This document shows, one piece after another, positions 1 through 9,606 of a DNA stretch of 64,000 bases (its first letter is position 1; the number at the start of each line of letters is the position of its first letter). Origin of the DNA: an uncultured Ruminiclostridium sp. (GTDB taxonomy: Bacteria; Bacillota; Clostridia; Oscillospirales; Ruminococcaceae); contig CANRGJ010000007.1 in assembly GCA_947630175.1 (NCBI GenBank), forward strand, positions 90,090 to 154,089, written 5' to 3'. Both the position numbers and the translations under genes were made by a program. The notes beneath the pieces were generated by a model that was not told where the DNA came from, searched no databases, and saw only the letters and a list, made by a program, of their open reading frames with translations.

Positions 1-269
1 CCATAATCGGCTTTGAGCCCGATGTTCTTGCCGCAATGCTGGAGGAAACTTCAAATGCGGTGATCGCAGGCTGGGCGACGGTATCCGTCGTGACCTCGCA
101 GATGAACAACGTGATTTGCGTTCCCTCAAGTGCTGTCAGCAACCGAAACTACGTTTACCTTTACGAGGACGACCACAAGGTCCGCATACCCGTTGAGACG
201 GGACCTACCATAAACGGCTACACCGTCATTTTAAGCGGACTTAAAGAGGGCGACCTGATAGTAATCTGA
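1..269 (+). CDS. HlyD/MacA-like membrane-fusion (efflux adaptor) protein, C-terminal fragment
   Basis: The gene runs in from the left edge. The reading frame is open from base 3 and ends at TGA 267-269, leaving about 88 residues. The segment VPSSAV, then a short beta hairpin, VETG and SGLKEGD is the usual C-terminal beta-barrel/membrane-proximal part of periplasmic adaptor proteins that couple an inner-membrane transporter (often MacB-type ABC) to export. In Firmicutes such proteins sit on the outer face of the membrane. The partner transporter is not in the window; it may lie upstream. A strong terminator follows, so this is the last gene of its operon. The family call is fair; the substrate is unknown. 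Confidence 0.7.
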   Translation, partial: IIGFEPDVLAAMLEETSNAVIAGWATVSVVTSQMNNVICVPSSAVSNRNYVYLYEDDHKVRIPVETGPTINGYTVILSGLKEGDLIVI

Positions 270-328
270 AAATAATTCACAGTAATAAACAAAAAGCAGA
301 CACATCGGGCAGTTCCGCATAAAACAGC

Positions 329-357
329 AAAAGCAGACGTAAAAACGTCTGCTTTTT
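329..357 (+). terminator. Rho-independent terminator
   Basis: A perfect 11-bp stem (AAAAGCAGACG / CGTCTGCTTTT) with a 6-base loop and a T run. It ends the adaptor operon. Because the flanking A and T runs are symmetrical it can also stop transcripts of the convergent acetyltransferase gene. Confidence 0.9.
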
Positions 358-409
358 GTGTATAGAAGTGCGCATATTAAATTCATCTTACAGGTAAATC
401 GGAATTTGC

Positions 410-988
410 CTAAGTGTGTTGCCTGTTCGCACGCTGACGAAAATCATCCCGAATATATCCGTAAATATTGTAAGTGCAGTAGTTGTTGACCATCTTTCCG
501 TTTCTGATACAGCCTTCAAGTGTAAATCCGCATTTCTTTAAAACTGCATTTGACGCCATGTTTTCTACGTCTGCTTCTGCATGCAATCTGTCCAACGTTG
601 TTTCTGAAAAGATAAAATTCACAACTTTGGTTAATGCCTCGGTACAAACGCCTTGGTTCCAGCAGGTAGGATTTATTCTATATGCGATCTTACCCAGTCT
701 GTCATTTTCTACATCGAATACTTCTATAATTCCAATTACTCTATGATTCTCTTTACTTTCAATCCCCCATATGAAATCATGGGACGGTTTGCGCTTAACA
801 TGTGGTCTTGGGTCAATAAACAGAAATTCCGGATTTTTCTCGTCTTTGCTTGCAGAGCGTCCCCAATATTGATAAACAATGTCCAACCCCAACCATTCAC
901 GTAAATCGTCAATATCATCTGGTGTTAGTTTGCGCAAAAAGAACCGTTCTGTTTCAAGTTCAGGAATCCACAAATATTCTTTTAGCAT
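410..988 (-). CDS. GNAT-family N-acetyltransferase (RimJ/RimL-like)
   Basis: 192 residues. It opens with the ELETERFFLRKLTPDD strand-helix typical of RimJ/RimL-type acetyltransferases. Mid-protein it has the YRINPTCWNQGVCTEAL segment (the acetyl-CoA pyrophosphate-loop region, here Q-G-V-C instead of the usual Q/R-x-x-G-x-G/A). It then has the ENMASNAVLKKCGFTLEG motif that closes the fold. Such enzymes transfer acetyl from acetyl-CoA to an amino group; the substrate cannot be read from sequence. ATG 988 is preferred over GTG 997 because the AGGTGA ribosome site overlaps that GTG. It stands alone and converges on the terminator at 329-357. Confidence 0.85.
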   Translation of the reverse strand: MLKEYLWIPELETERFFLRKLTPDDIDDLREWLGLDIVYQYWGRSASKDEKNPEFLFIDPRPHVKRKPSHDFIWGIESKENHRVIGIIEVFDVENDRLGKIAYRINPTCWNQGVCTEALTKVVNFIFSETTLDRLHAEADVENMASNAVLKKCGFTLEGCIRNGKMVNNYCTYNIYGYIRDDFRQRANRQHT

Positions 989-1170
989 AAATCTCACCTA
1001 TTATCATTTGTAAAATTTTTCTTCTGTTATCATTCTCGTAGAGAAAAATTCTCCCATTATTGTCCCTACTTAAATCCCGATTTATCACACAGGCTGTCAT
1101 ATCGGCAAGTTCCCTCACTGTGTCTGCTTTTATTATGCAATGATTACTTAAACACGTGTTTCCCGCCGCT

Positions 1171-2958
1171 TTAAGCCTGCTCCTTCCCCTTTTTTGGCAG
1201 CGCATACTTTCTTGAATAAGCGGCGAAATAATCCAGAAAGAAAGCGTCCTCCGCCTTTTTCAGCTCGTTAATGTATTCGTGAGTATCGAATGTGCCCTCC
1301 TGAATTTGTATAAGGCACACCGCAATATTTGAGCAGTGGTCAGCGATACGCTCAAAGTTTGTCAGCATATCGGACAGGATAAATCCAGCCTCGATAGTAC
1401 ATTTCCCCTTGCGCAGACGCTTAACGTGGTGCTTTTTCAGCTCGTTGCGCAGGTTGTCGATGACCTCTTCAAGCGGCTCCACCGTCTTTGCCTTAACGAT
1501 ATCTCCCGTTTCAAATGCAGTGAATGTGAGGGAAACTATCTCTTTTATAGCGGCGATATATACCCTTAGCTCCTCCTGCGCCTTGTCGGAGAAGAAAAGC
1601 CCCTTTTCGCTCATCTCCTCCGCCGCCTCCATAGTGTTCACGGCGTAGTCTGAAATGCGCTCAATATCGCTTATGCAGTGGAGCAGGACGGATATCTGCT
1701 TGCTGTCCTTTTCCGTAAGGTTCTGGGAGCTCAGCTTTACCAGATACGTTCCCAGCTTGTCCTCATATTCGTCCACCAGATTTTCGTTTGCAACTACTTC
1801 CTCGCCGTGTTCGCTGTCGTAATTTTTCAGTAGCCCGATAGCGTCGTTCAGCGTCTGCTTTGTAAGCTCCGCCATTTTAAAAGCCAGCGTGCGGCACTGG
1901 TCTATCGCAAAGGAAGGAGTGGACAGAAATCTTTCGTCCAGCAGGGCGAAGACATCATCTTTGTTGTGCTTTCCCTCTCTCACCGTCAGCTTTGCCAGCT
2001 TAACGAGCAGATTTGTAAACGGCAGGAGGAGCAAGGTAGTAGCCACATTGAACACAGTGTGAATAACTGCGATTCCCCACATAGATGCGGGCTGATCCGC
2101 TATCGCAAAATCAAATATAGCGTCAAGGCTGTAATACAAGGTCAGGAAAACCACGTTTCCTATGATGTTTACGTACAGACGGACAAAAGCGGCTCTCTTT
2201 GCGTCCTTGTTTGCGCCCACGCTGGAAAGCAGGGTAGTGACGCATGCGCCGATATTCTCGCCAAGAATTATAGGGATAGCGCTGCTGTACGGCAGAGACC
2301 CCGTCAGCGACAACGCCTGCAAAATACCGACCGTTGCGGAGGAGCTTTGCATAATGCCCGTCATAGCCGCGCCCACCAGCACGCCCAACAGCGGGTTTGA
2401 GAACATAGTCAGAATGTTTGTGAACTCAGGCACTTCCGCCAGCGGCGAAATTGCGGAGGACATACTGTTCATTCCCAGCATAAGCAGGGCGAAACCGATG
2501 AGAATGGAAGCCACTTCCTGTTTTTTGCCCTTTGCCTTTTTCATAAAGGTCATTATGATAACGCCGATTATCGCCATTATAGGAGCAAACGAGGTAGGTT
2601 TTAAAAGCTGTAAGAAAAGGCTTTCCCCGCCTTGTATCCCTGAAAGTGACAGTATCCATGCGGTAACGGTGGTGCCTATGTTCGCGCCCATTATAACGCT
2701 TACCGCCTGTTCAAGCTGCATTATGCCCGAGTTTACGAAACCCACCACCATAACGGTGGTAGCGGAAGAGGACTGTACCACGGCGGTGACCAGCATACCC
2801 AGCAGCACGCCTTTTATCTTGTTGCTGGTGAGCTTTTCAAGGATCTTTTCCAGCTTCCCGCCGGACAGCTTTTCAAGTCCGCCGCCCATAACGTTCATAC
2901 CGTACAGGAACATAGCCAGTCCGCCCACGAACGTCAGAAACATCAAAACGTATTCCAT
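1171..2958 (-). CDS. Na/Pi cotransporter family protein with C-terminal PhoU-like domain
   Basis: 595 residues. The N-terminal ~330 residues form the NptA/SLC34-like membrane domain, with two inverted repeats each carrying the QSSSAT signature (VVQSSSATTVM and IMQSSSATVGI) and each followed by a G-x-NIG motif (GANIGTTVT and GENIGACVT). The C-terminal ~250 residues are a helical PhoU-like domain. The protein probably imports phosphate with sodium at the plasma membrane, with the PhoU part in a regulatory role. AAAGGA precedes the ATG. It is a single-gene unit; no Pho box was recognised. The family call is firm, but transport in this organism is inferred. Confidence 0.93.
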   Translation of the reverse strand: MEYVLMFLTFVGGLAMFLYGMNVMGGGLEKLSGGKLEKILEKLTSNKIKGVLLGMLVTAVVQSSSATTVMVVGFVNSGIMQLEQAVSVIMGANIGTTVTAWILSLSGIQGGESLFLQLLKPTSFAPIMAIIGVIIMTFMKKAKGKKQEVASILIGFALLMLGMNSMSSAISPLAEVPEFTNILTMFSNPLLGVLVGAAMTGIMQSSSATVGILQALSLTGSLPYSSAIPIILGENIGACVTTLLSSVGANKDAKRAAFVRLYVNIIGNVVFLTLYYSLDAIFDFAIADQPASMWGIAVIHTVFNVATTLLLLPFTNLLVKLAKLTVREGKHNKDDVFALLDERFLSTPSFAIDQCRTLAFKMAELTKQTLNDAIGLLKNYDSEHGEEVVANENLVDEYEDKLGTYLVKLSSQNLTEKDSKQISVLLHCISDIERISDYAVNTMEAAEEMSEKGLFFSDKAQEELRVYIAAIKEIVSLTFTAFETGDIVKAKTVEPLEEVIDNLRNELKKHHVKRLRKGKCTIEAGFILSDMLTNFERIADHCSNIAVCLIQIQEGTFDTHEYINELKKAEDAFFLDYFAAYSRKYALPKKGKEQA

Positions 2959-3134
2959 ATGTTATCCTTTGCCAAAAAATCAATTCACATACAAGAATAA
3001 TTATATCAAAAATCTTTTTCAAAAACAATATGCCAATGTGAAAAATATCAAAAAACTTTTGCGGTCGGCGTGTAGAAATTTGTGCATAAATAAGAAAGAA
3101 TTATGGATATTCTTACGATTTTGTCAGCCTGTAC

Positions 3135-3163
3135 TTGCAAGAAACAAAAAATAATGTTATACT
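3135..3163 (+). promoter_or_regulatory. Sigma-A-type promoter of glgP
   Basis: TTGCAA (3135-3140), 17-base spacer, TATACT (3158-3163), 39 bases before the glgP start codon. Confidence 0.75.
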
Positions 3164-3201
3164 ATATTATTATTTATTTCGCAAAATATCGGAGGACAAT
3201 T

Positions 3202-5580
3202 ATGACGACCGTATTTGATAAAGCAAAATTCACCGAGGAATTTACAAAAATACTTTCGGAGGAACACGACGTCACCCCTGCCGCCGCTACTCCCCAACAG
3301 CTCCACGACGCTGTTTCAAAAGCGGTGATGAACGGCATTTCCGCCGACTGGAAGAAAAGCAGGGAAAAGCACCTTTCCGCCCGCAGAGCCTGCTACTTCT
3401 CAATGGAATTTCTTGTAGGCAGAGCGATATACAACAATCTCCTGTGCTTAGGGATAGAAAAAGAGGTTGAGTCCGCCCTTTCCGAAGCTGGAGCAAGCCT
3501 CGCCGATATGGAGGAGATAGAGGACGCCGCCCTCGGCAACGGCGGACTGGGACGCCTTGCCGCCTGCTTTCTTGACAGCGCCGCAACTCTTGACCTGCCC
3601 CTTGACGGCTACGGAATAAGATACAAATACGGCCTGTTCAAGCAGGATTTTGTAGACGGCTTTCAGCACGAGACCGCTGACAACTGGACAAAATACGGCG
3701 ACCCCTGGAGCAAGCGTGCGAACGCCGACGAAATCATTATAGAATACGCCGATCAGACAGTCAAAGCCGTCCCCTACGATATGCCCGTTATCGGCTATAA
3801 CACCAATAATATCGGCACTCTCCGTCTCTGGCAGTGCGAGCCTGTTGAGGAATTTGACTTCGACCTGTTCAACGCTCAGAAATATTCCGAAGCCTCCGCC
3901 GCCCAGATAGCCGCCGAGAACATCTCCCGCGTGCTTTACCCCAACGACGACGCCAGAGAGGGGAAGATACTCCGCTTAAAGCAGGAATATTTCTTCTCCG
4001 CCGCCTCTATCCGTGATATTGTGAAAAAGTACAAAGCGCAAGGCGGCGACATTCGCAAAATTTACGAGAAGATCTCCGTCCAGCTCAACGACACCCACCC
4101 CGTAATAGCTATCCCCGAGCTTATCCGAATCCTTGTTGACGAAGAGGGAATAGCCTTTGATGAAGCCCTTGAGATAGCGAAAAAGACCTTTAACTACACC
4201 AATCACACCGTAATGTCCGAAGCCCTTGAAAAGTGGGGAGCAGACATAATGGAGGAGATACTCCCCCGCGTTTACGCAATTATTTTGCAGTTAAACGAAG
4301 CGTTCATAGGCGAAATGTACCGCCTGAAAATGCCGAGGAACAAGATAGACGATATGAAGCCTGTCAGCGGAAACACCGTCCATATGGCGAAAATGGCGTC
4401 CTACTGCTCCACAAGGATAAACGGCGTTGCGGCTATCCACACCGAGATACTGAAAAACGATGTTTTAAACGACTGGTACAGACTGTACCCCGACAAATTC
4501 CTCAACGAAACCAACGGCATAACTCCCCGCCGCTGGATAAGATTGTGCAACCCCGAGCTTTCCGCCCTTGCAACCAAGCTCCTTGGCAGTGAGGACTGGA
4601 TAAACGACCTTGACAAGCTGAAGGAGCTGGACAAATATTCCGATGACGGCCCTGCGATACAGTCCTTTATGGATATCAAAAAGCAGAAAAAGCAGCAGCT
4701 TGCCGATTATATCAAACAAACCGAGGGCGTGGACATTGACGTGAACAGCATTTACGACGTTCAGATAAAACGCCTCCACGAGTACAAGCGCCAGCTTCTC
4801 AACGCCTTCAGCATACTTTACATTTACTTCGGCATAAAGGACGGCTCTATAAAGAATTTTTACCCCACCACCTTCATATTCGGCGCAAAATCTGCTCCCG
4901 GCTACGCCAGAGCAAAGGGTATAATCAAGTATATCAACGAGATAGGCAAGCTGGTGTCCTCCGACCCTGAAACAAAAGACCTGCTCAAGGTGGTATTCGT
5001 CAGCAACTACCGTGTCACCTACGCCGAGCATATCGTCCCCGCCGCCGACGTCTCCGAACAAATATCTATGGCGGGAACAGAGGCAAGCGGCACGGGAAAT
5101 ATGAAGCTCTCACTTAACGGTGCAGTAACTTTGGGAACTTACGACGGCGCAAATATTGAGATAGTCGAGGAAGCGGGCGAGGAAAACAACTATATCTTCG
5201 GCGCAAGGGTAGAGGAGCTTTCCGACATAATGAAAACCTACGACCCGAGAGAGATAACCGAGAACAACGAAAAAATAGGCAGAGTTGTGAGAACGCTGAT
5301 AGACGGCACCGTAAGCGACGGCGGGACGGGAATTTTCCGTGAGCTTTACTTCGCTCTCCTTGAGGGCGCAAGCTGGCACAGACCCGACCATTACTACGTT
5401 CTGGGGGATCTGGAAAGCTACGTTGAGGCAAAGCTGAGACTTAACGCCGATTACCGCCGCGATATCGCCGAGTTTTCCCGCAAATGCTGGAAAAACTTCA
5501 TCACAGCGGGAAAATTCAGCTCCGACCGCACCATTGCCGATTACGCCGAAAACGTATGGCATATCGAAAAGCTGAAATAA
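3202..5580 (+). CDS. glgP: Glycogen/starch (maltodextrin) phosphorylase
   Basis: 792 residues, the usual size for this GT35 enzyme, which releases glucose-1-phosphate from alpha-1,4-glucans using phosphate and pyridoxal phosphate. Visible landmarks are RRACYFSMEFLVGR near the N-terminus, the GNGGLGRLAACFLDS glycine-rich segment, QLNDTHP, and the PLP site EASGTGNMK with the Schiff-base lysine at about K635, followed by LGTYDGANIEI. The start at ATG 3202 has GGAGG eight bases upstream; an in-frame ATG at 3103 lies upstream of the promoter and is rejected. Monocistronic, flanked by its own promoter and terminator. It serves storage-polysaccharide or imported dextrin breakdown. Confidence 0.97.
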   Translation: MTTVFDKAKFTEEFTKILSEEHDVTPAAATPQQLHDAVSKAVMNGISADWKKSREKHLSARRACYFSMEFLVGRAIYNNLLCLGIEKEVESALSEAGASLADMEEIEDAALGNGGLGRLAACFLDSAATLDLPLDGYGIRYKYGLFKQDFVDGFQHETADNWTKYGDPWSKRANADEIIIEYADQTVKAVPYDMPVIGYNTNNIGTLRLWQCEPVEEFDFDLFNAQKYSEASAAQIAAENISRVLYPNDDAREGKILRLKQEYFFSAASIRDIVKKYKAQGGDIRKIYEKISVQLNDTHPVIAIPELIRILVDEEGIAFDEALEIAKKTFNYTNHTVMSEALEKWGADIMEEILPRVYAIILQLNEAFIGEMYRLKMPRNKIDDMKPVSGNTVHMAKMASYCSTRINGVAAIHTEILKNDVLNDWYRLYPDKFLNETNGITPRRWIRLCNPELSALATKLLGSEDWINDLDKLKELDKYSDDGPAIQSFMDIKKQKKQQLADYIKQTEGVDIDVNSIYDVQIKRLHEYKRQLLNAFSILYIYFGIKDGSIKNFYPTTFIFGAKSAPGYARAKGIIKYINEIGKLVSSDPETKDLLKVVFVSNYRVTYAEHIVPAADVSEQISMAGTEASGTGNMKLSLNGAVTLGTYDGANIEIVEEAGEENNYIFGARVEELSDIMKTYDPREITENNEKIGRVVRTLIDGTVSDGGTGIFRELYFALLEGASWHRPDHYYVLGDLESYVEAKLRLNADYRRDIAEFSRKCWKNFITAGKFSSDRTIADYAENVWHIEKLK

Positions 5581-5588
5581 AAATTTTA

Positions 5589-5618
5589 AGAGGACTTTGC
5601 CACAAAGTCCTCTTTTTT
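5589..5618 (+). terminator. Rho-independent terminator of glgP
   Basis: An 11-bp perfect stem (AGAGGACTTTG / CAAAGTCCTCT), 3-base loop and T6 tail, starting 9 bases after the stop codon. Confidence 0.93.
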
Positions 5619-5694
5619 GACAAATTCCGTCACATCACACAAAAACCGTACCTTTAAAAAAGGAAAATTTTTTCAAAAAATTGTAAAAAACTGC

Positions 5695-5723
5695 TTGACA
5701 ACCTCCTTCATTTGAGTTATACT
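5695..5723 (+). promoter_or_regulatory. Strong sigma-A promoter of rpoBC
   Basis: TTGACA (5695-5700), 17-base spacer, TATACT (5718-5723). It lies 110 bases before the rpoB start, leaving a leader of about 100 bases. Confidence 0.9.
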
Positions 5724-5757
5724 AATATACTGTATCATAATGGAATGTTATGTGTTC

Positions 5758-5790
5758 AAAGCGTTTGGCAACACCTGCCAAATCCGCTTT
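5758..5790 (+). other. Hairpin in the rpoB leader
   Basis: AAAGCG-TTTGGCA pairs with TGCCAAA-(TC)-CGCTTT around a 5-base loop. There is no T run after it, so it is not a simple terminator. It may stabilise the leader or take part in regulation of RNA polymerase subunit synthesis, but that is inference. Confidence 0.5.
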
Positions 5791-5833
5791 AAATGCGTGA
5801 TATTGCTGAATTTATGAAGGAGTGATCAAGCCA

Positions 5834-8800
5834 ATGGTGAATGTCAAGGAAGTACAATTGGGCAGAACTACACGAAAGAGTTTTTCAAAAATCGACGAAG
5901 TTCTGGAGATGCCGAACCTTATCGAAATTCAGAAAAATTCTTATCAGTGGTTTTTGGACGAAGGTATAAAGGAGGTATTCAACGATATTTCCTCCATAAC
6001 CAGCGCAAATGGCAAGCTGACGCTCAGCTTTGTGGATTATACCATCGACGAAACCCCAAAGTACACCATCAGCGAGTGCAAGGAACGTGACGTGACCTAC
6101 GCCGCCCCCATGCGCGTCAAGGCCCGACTAAAAAACGAGGAAACAGGTGAAATTACCGAAAATACGATATTTATGGGCGATTTTCCGCTTATGACCGAAA
6201 GCGGAACCTTTGTGATAAACGGTGCGGAAAGAGTTATCGTATCTCAGCTTGTCCGTTCTCCGGGCGTTTATTTCGGCTTTGATTACGATAAAACAGGAAA
6301 AAAGCTGTTCAAATCCACCGTTATCCCCAACCGCGGCGCATGGCTGGAATACGAAATGGACAGCAACGATGTATTCTACGTCAGAATAGACAAGAACCGC
6401 AAAATACCCGCCACCACCCTTATCCGTGCATTGGGAAAGGGAACTGACGATGATATAATCGACTTTTTCGGCGAGGACGAGCGTCTGCGCCAGACCATGA
6501 ACGAAAAGGACACCACCAAGAACACCGAGGAAGCTCTTCTTGAGGTATACAAGAAGCTGCGCCCCGGCGAACCTCCCACGGTGGATTCCGCCCAGAATCA
6601 CCTTAACGCTTTGTTCTTTGACGCAAAGCGCTACGACCTGTCACGTTTCGGCAGATACAAGTACAACAAAAAGCTTGGCGTTTCCAACCGTATAGCGGGT
6701 CACAAGCTGGCTGCTCCCGTTATCGACCCTATGACAGGCGAGCTTTTGGCTGAAGCAGGCGAGTTCATCAAAATGGACAGAGCCGCCCAGATCGAACAGG
6801 CGGGCGTTATGGAGGTCCTCCTTGAGGTTGAGGGCAGGGAAGTAAAGGTAGTCGGCAACGGAATGGTAGACATAAAGCCCTACATTCCCGATTCTATCGA
6901 CCCCCTCAAATACGGCATAAACGAAAAAGTATCCTTCAACGTACTGAAAAACATACTTGACACCGCCAATTCCGAGGCTGAAATAGAGGAGGCTCTTGCA
7001 GAGAATGCGGAGCGCCTTGTGCCCAAGCACATCACCCTTGACGATATTTTTGCCACCGTAAGCTATTTTATCAATCTTTGCGAAGGCGTGGGAAATGTTG
7101 ACGACATCGACCACCTTGGCAACAGACGTATCCGTTCCGTGGGCGAGCTGCTGCAAAACCAGTTCAGAATAGGCTTTGCCCGTATGGAGCGTGTTATAAG
7201 AGAAAGAATGGGACTTCAGTCGCAGGAAATGGAGAAGGTATCTCCCGCCTCCCTGATAAATATACGTCCCGTTATCGCCGCGATAAAGGAATTTTTCGGT
7301 TCATCTCCACTTTCTCAGTTTATGGACCAGAACAACCCTCTTGCGGAGCTTACTCACAAGAGAAGACTTTCAGCATTGGGTCCCGGCGGTCTTTCCCGTG
7401 ACAGAGCAGGATTTGAGGTTCGTGACGTACATTATTCCCACTATGGAAGAATGTGCCCTATCGAGACCCCTGAAGGTCCTAATATAGGACTTATCTCCTA
7501 CCTTGCGTCCTTCGCAAGGATAAACGAGTACGGCTTTATCGAAGCCCCCTACCGCAAGGTAGACAAGGAAAAGGGCATAGTTACCGACGAAGTTGTATAT
7601 ATGACCGCCGACGTTGAGGACCTGTATATCGTCGCTCAGGCGAACGAGCCGCTGGACAAGGAGGGACACTTTATGCGTCCCCGCGTTACCGCCCGTCACC
7701 GTGACGAGATACTGGAAGTTCCCAACGAAACGGTAGATTATATGGACGTATCTCCTAAGATGATGGTATCCGTCGCTACCGCTATGATACCCTTCCTTGA
7801 AAACGACGACGCCAACCGTGCCCTTATGGGCGCCAACATGCAGCGTCAGGCTGTACCTCTTATGGTAACTGAAAATCCTATCGTTGCAACAGGTATGGAA
7901 TACAAGGCGGCAGTTGACTCAGGCGTATGCGTCCTTGCAAAAGAGGACGGACTTGTCACCAACGTCACCGCCGACTTTATCACTATCGTTTCCACTGAAG
8001 GCAAGGAGCGCAGATATGAGCTTATCAAGTTCAAACGCTCCAACCAGGGCACCTGCATAAATCAAAAGCCTATCGTAAAGAAGGGCGATAAAGTCAAGAA
8101 AGGCGACGTCATCGCCGACGGTCCCGCTACCCACAACGGCGAAATTTCCCTGGGCAAGAACGCCCTTATCGGTTTTATGACCTGGGAAGGCTACAACTAC
8201 GAGGACGCCGTTCTGATAAACGAAAAGCTTGTTTACAACGACGTTTACACGTCAATACACATCGAGGAATACGAGCTTGAGTGCCGTGACACCAAGCTGG
8301 GACCCGAAGAGATAACGAGAGAGATACCCAACGTCAGCGAGGACGCTCTGAAAGACCTTGACGAGCGCGGAATAATCAGAATAGGCGCAGAAGTACATGC
8401 AGGCGACATTCTGGTAGGAAAAGTCGCTCCCAAGGGCGAAGCCGATCTCACCGCCGAGGAACGTCTGCTCCGTGCAATATTCGGCGAAAAGGCAAGAGAC
8501 GTTCGCGATAATTCGCTGAGAGTTCCTCACGGCGAAAGCGGCGTTATCGTCGACGTAAAGGTGTTTGACAGAACAAACTGCTCCGAGCTTGCTCCCGGCG
8601 TTAATATGGTAGTGCGCTGCTATATCGCTCAGAAGAGAAAGATAAGCGTAGGCGACAAAATGGCGGGCCGTCACGGAAACAAGGGCGTTGTTTCCCGCAT
8701 ACTCCCGCAGGAGGATATGCCTTTCCTCCCCGACGGAACGCCTCTCGATATAGTTCTGAACCCCTTGGGCGTTCCTTCCCGTATGAACATCGGTCAGGTT

Positions 8801-9559
8801 CTGGAGGTTCACCTTGGCTACGCCGCAAAAGCATTGGGCTGGCAGGTTATGACCCCCGTATTTGACGGCGCCCGTGAGGAAGATATCCGTGAATGTCTCA
8901 AAATGGCGGGTATCCCCGAGGACGCAAAGACACAGCTCACCGACGGACGCACAGGCGAAAAGTTCGACAGCCCCGTAACAGTTGGATATATGTACTACCT
9001 CAAGCTCCACCACCTGGTAGACGATAAGATACACGCCCGTTCCACAGGACCTTACTCGCTGGTAACTCAGCAGCCCTTAGGCGGTAAAGCTCAGTTCGGT
9101 GGTCAGCGTTTTGGTGAAATGGAAGTCTGGGCATTGGAAGCATACGGCGCAGCTTACACCTTGCAGGAAATCCTCACCGTAAAATCTGACGATATCGTAG
9201 GACGTGTAAAGACCTACGAGGCGATAGTAAAGGGCGACAGCGTTCCCAAGCCGGGCGTTCCCGAATCCTTTAAGGTGCTTGTCAAGGAGCTCCAGTCTTT
9301 GGGACTTGACGTCAAAGTGCTTGACAAGGATAACGAGGAGATAGATCTGAAGCAGACCTTCGACGACGACGGAGAAGTCGGTATGGTAAATGCGGACGAC
9401 TTTGAATATGTAGCAGATGAAAGCGACTTTGATTCCGGCTTTATCACCGAGGACGCGCCTGCGGACGAGCTTGGCGACGAAGATGATGAATACGATGAGG
9501 AAGAGGATTTCCCCGGCGATGATTTCTACGGGGACGACATTCCCGAAGAGGACGAATAA
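5834..9559 (+). CDS. rpoB: DNA-directed RNA polymerase subunit beta
   Basis: 1,241 residues from ATG 5834; the ribosome site AAGGAG (5817-5822) lies 11 bases upstream and overlaps an in-frame GTG at 5822, which is therefore unlikely to be the start. The rifampicin-pocket region is clear: [20 protein letters not shown], with the residues equivalent to E. coli D516, H526 and S531 all unmutated, then [20 protein letters not shown] as in Bacillus. The active-site lysine region [10 protein letters not shown] and the C-terminal clamp contact [20 protein letters not shown] are present. The last ~50 residues are an acidic tail rich in D and E. First gene of the rpoBC operon, 47 bases ahead of rpoC. 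Confidence 0.98.
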   Translation: MVNVKEVQLGRTTRKSFSKIDEVLEMPNLIEIQKNSYQWFLDEGIKEVFNDISSITSANGKLTLSFVDYTIDETPKYTISECKERDVTYAAPMRVKARLKNEETGEITENTIFMGDFPLMTESGTFVINGAERVIVSQLVRSPGVYFGFDYDKTGKKLFKSTVIPNRGAWLEYEMDSNDVFYVRIDKNRKIPATTLIRALGKGTDDDIIDFFGEDERLRQTMNEKDTTKNTEEALLEVYKKLRPGEPPTVDSAQNHLNALFFDAKRYDLSRFGRYKYNKKLGVSNRIAGHKLAAPVIDPMTGELLAEAGEFIKMDRAAQIEQAGVMEVLLEVEGREVKVVGNGMVDIKPYIPDSIDPLKYGINEKVSFNVLKNILDTANSEAEIEEALAENAERLVPKHITLDDIFATVSYFINLCEGVGNVDDIDHLGNRRIRSVGELLQNQFRIGFARMERVIRERMGLQSQEMEKVSPASLINIRPVIAAIKEFFGSSPLSQFMDQNNPLAELTHKRRLSALGPGGLSRDRAGFEVRDVHYSHYGRMCPIETPEGPNIGLISYLASFARINEYGFIEAPYRKVDKEKGIVTDEVVYMTADVEDLYIVAQANEPLDKEGHFMRPRVTARHRDEILEVPNETVDYMDVSPKMMVSVATAMIPFLENDDANRALMGANMQRQAVPLMVTENPIVATGMEYKAAVDSGVCVLAKEDGLVTNVTADFITIVSTEGKERRYELIKFKRSNQGTCINQKPIVKKGDKVKKGDVIADGPATHNGEISLGKNALIGFMTWEGYNYEDAVLINEKLVYNDVYTSIHIEEYELECRDTKLGPEEITREIPNVSEDALKDLDERGIIRIGAEVHAGDILVGKVAPKGEADLTAEERLLRAIFGEKARDVRDNSLRVPHGESGVIVDVKVFDRTNCSELAPGVNMVVRCYIAQKRKISVGDKMAGRHGNKGVVSRILPQEDMPFLPDGTPLDIVLNPLGVPSRMNIGQVLEVHLGYAAKALGWQVMTPVFDGAREEDIRECLKMAGIPEDAKTQLTDGRTGEKFDSPVTVGYMYYLKLHHLVDDKIHARSTGPYSLVTQQPLGGKAQFGGQRFGEMEVWALEAYGAAYTLQEILTVKSDDIVGRVKTYEAIVKGDSVPKPGVPESFKVLVKELQSLGLDVKVLDKDNEEIDLKQTFDDDGEVGMVNADDFEYVADESDFDSGFITEDAPADELGDEDDEYDEEEDFPGDDFYGDDIPEEDE

Positions 9560-9606
9560 AACACGCCGCTTTCACGGCAAATTTAAAGAATCGAGGTAAA
9601 ACATAA

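Noticed and set aside
960..1205. 81-codon minus-strand frame between the acetyltransferase and transporter genes
   Set aside because: It overlaps both neighbours, has no ribosome site and no motif.
5110..5562. Long minus-strand frames inside glgP, rpoB, rpoC and tuf
   Set aside because: They are antisense shadows produced by codon bias of the real genes.
7300..7450. Possible rifampicin-resistance change in RpoB
   Set aside because: Residues equivalent to D516, H526 and S531 are wild type; other differences from E. coli match the normal Firmicutes sequence.
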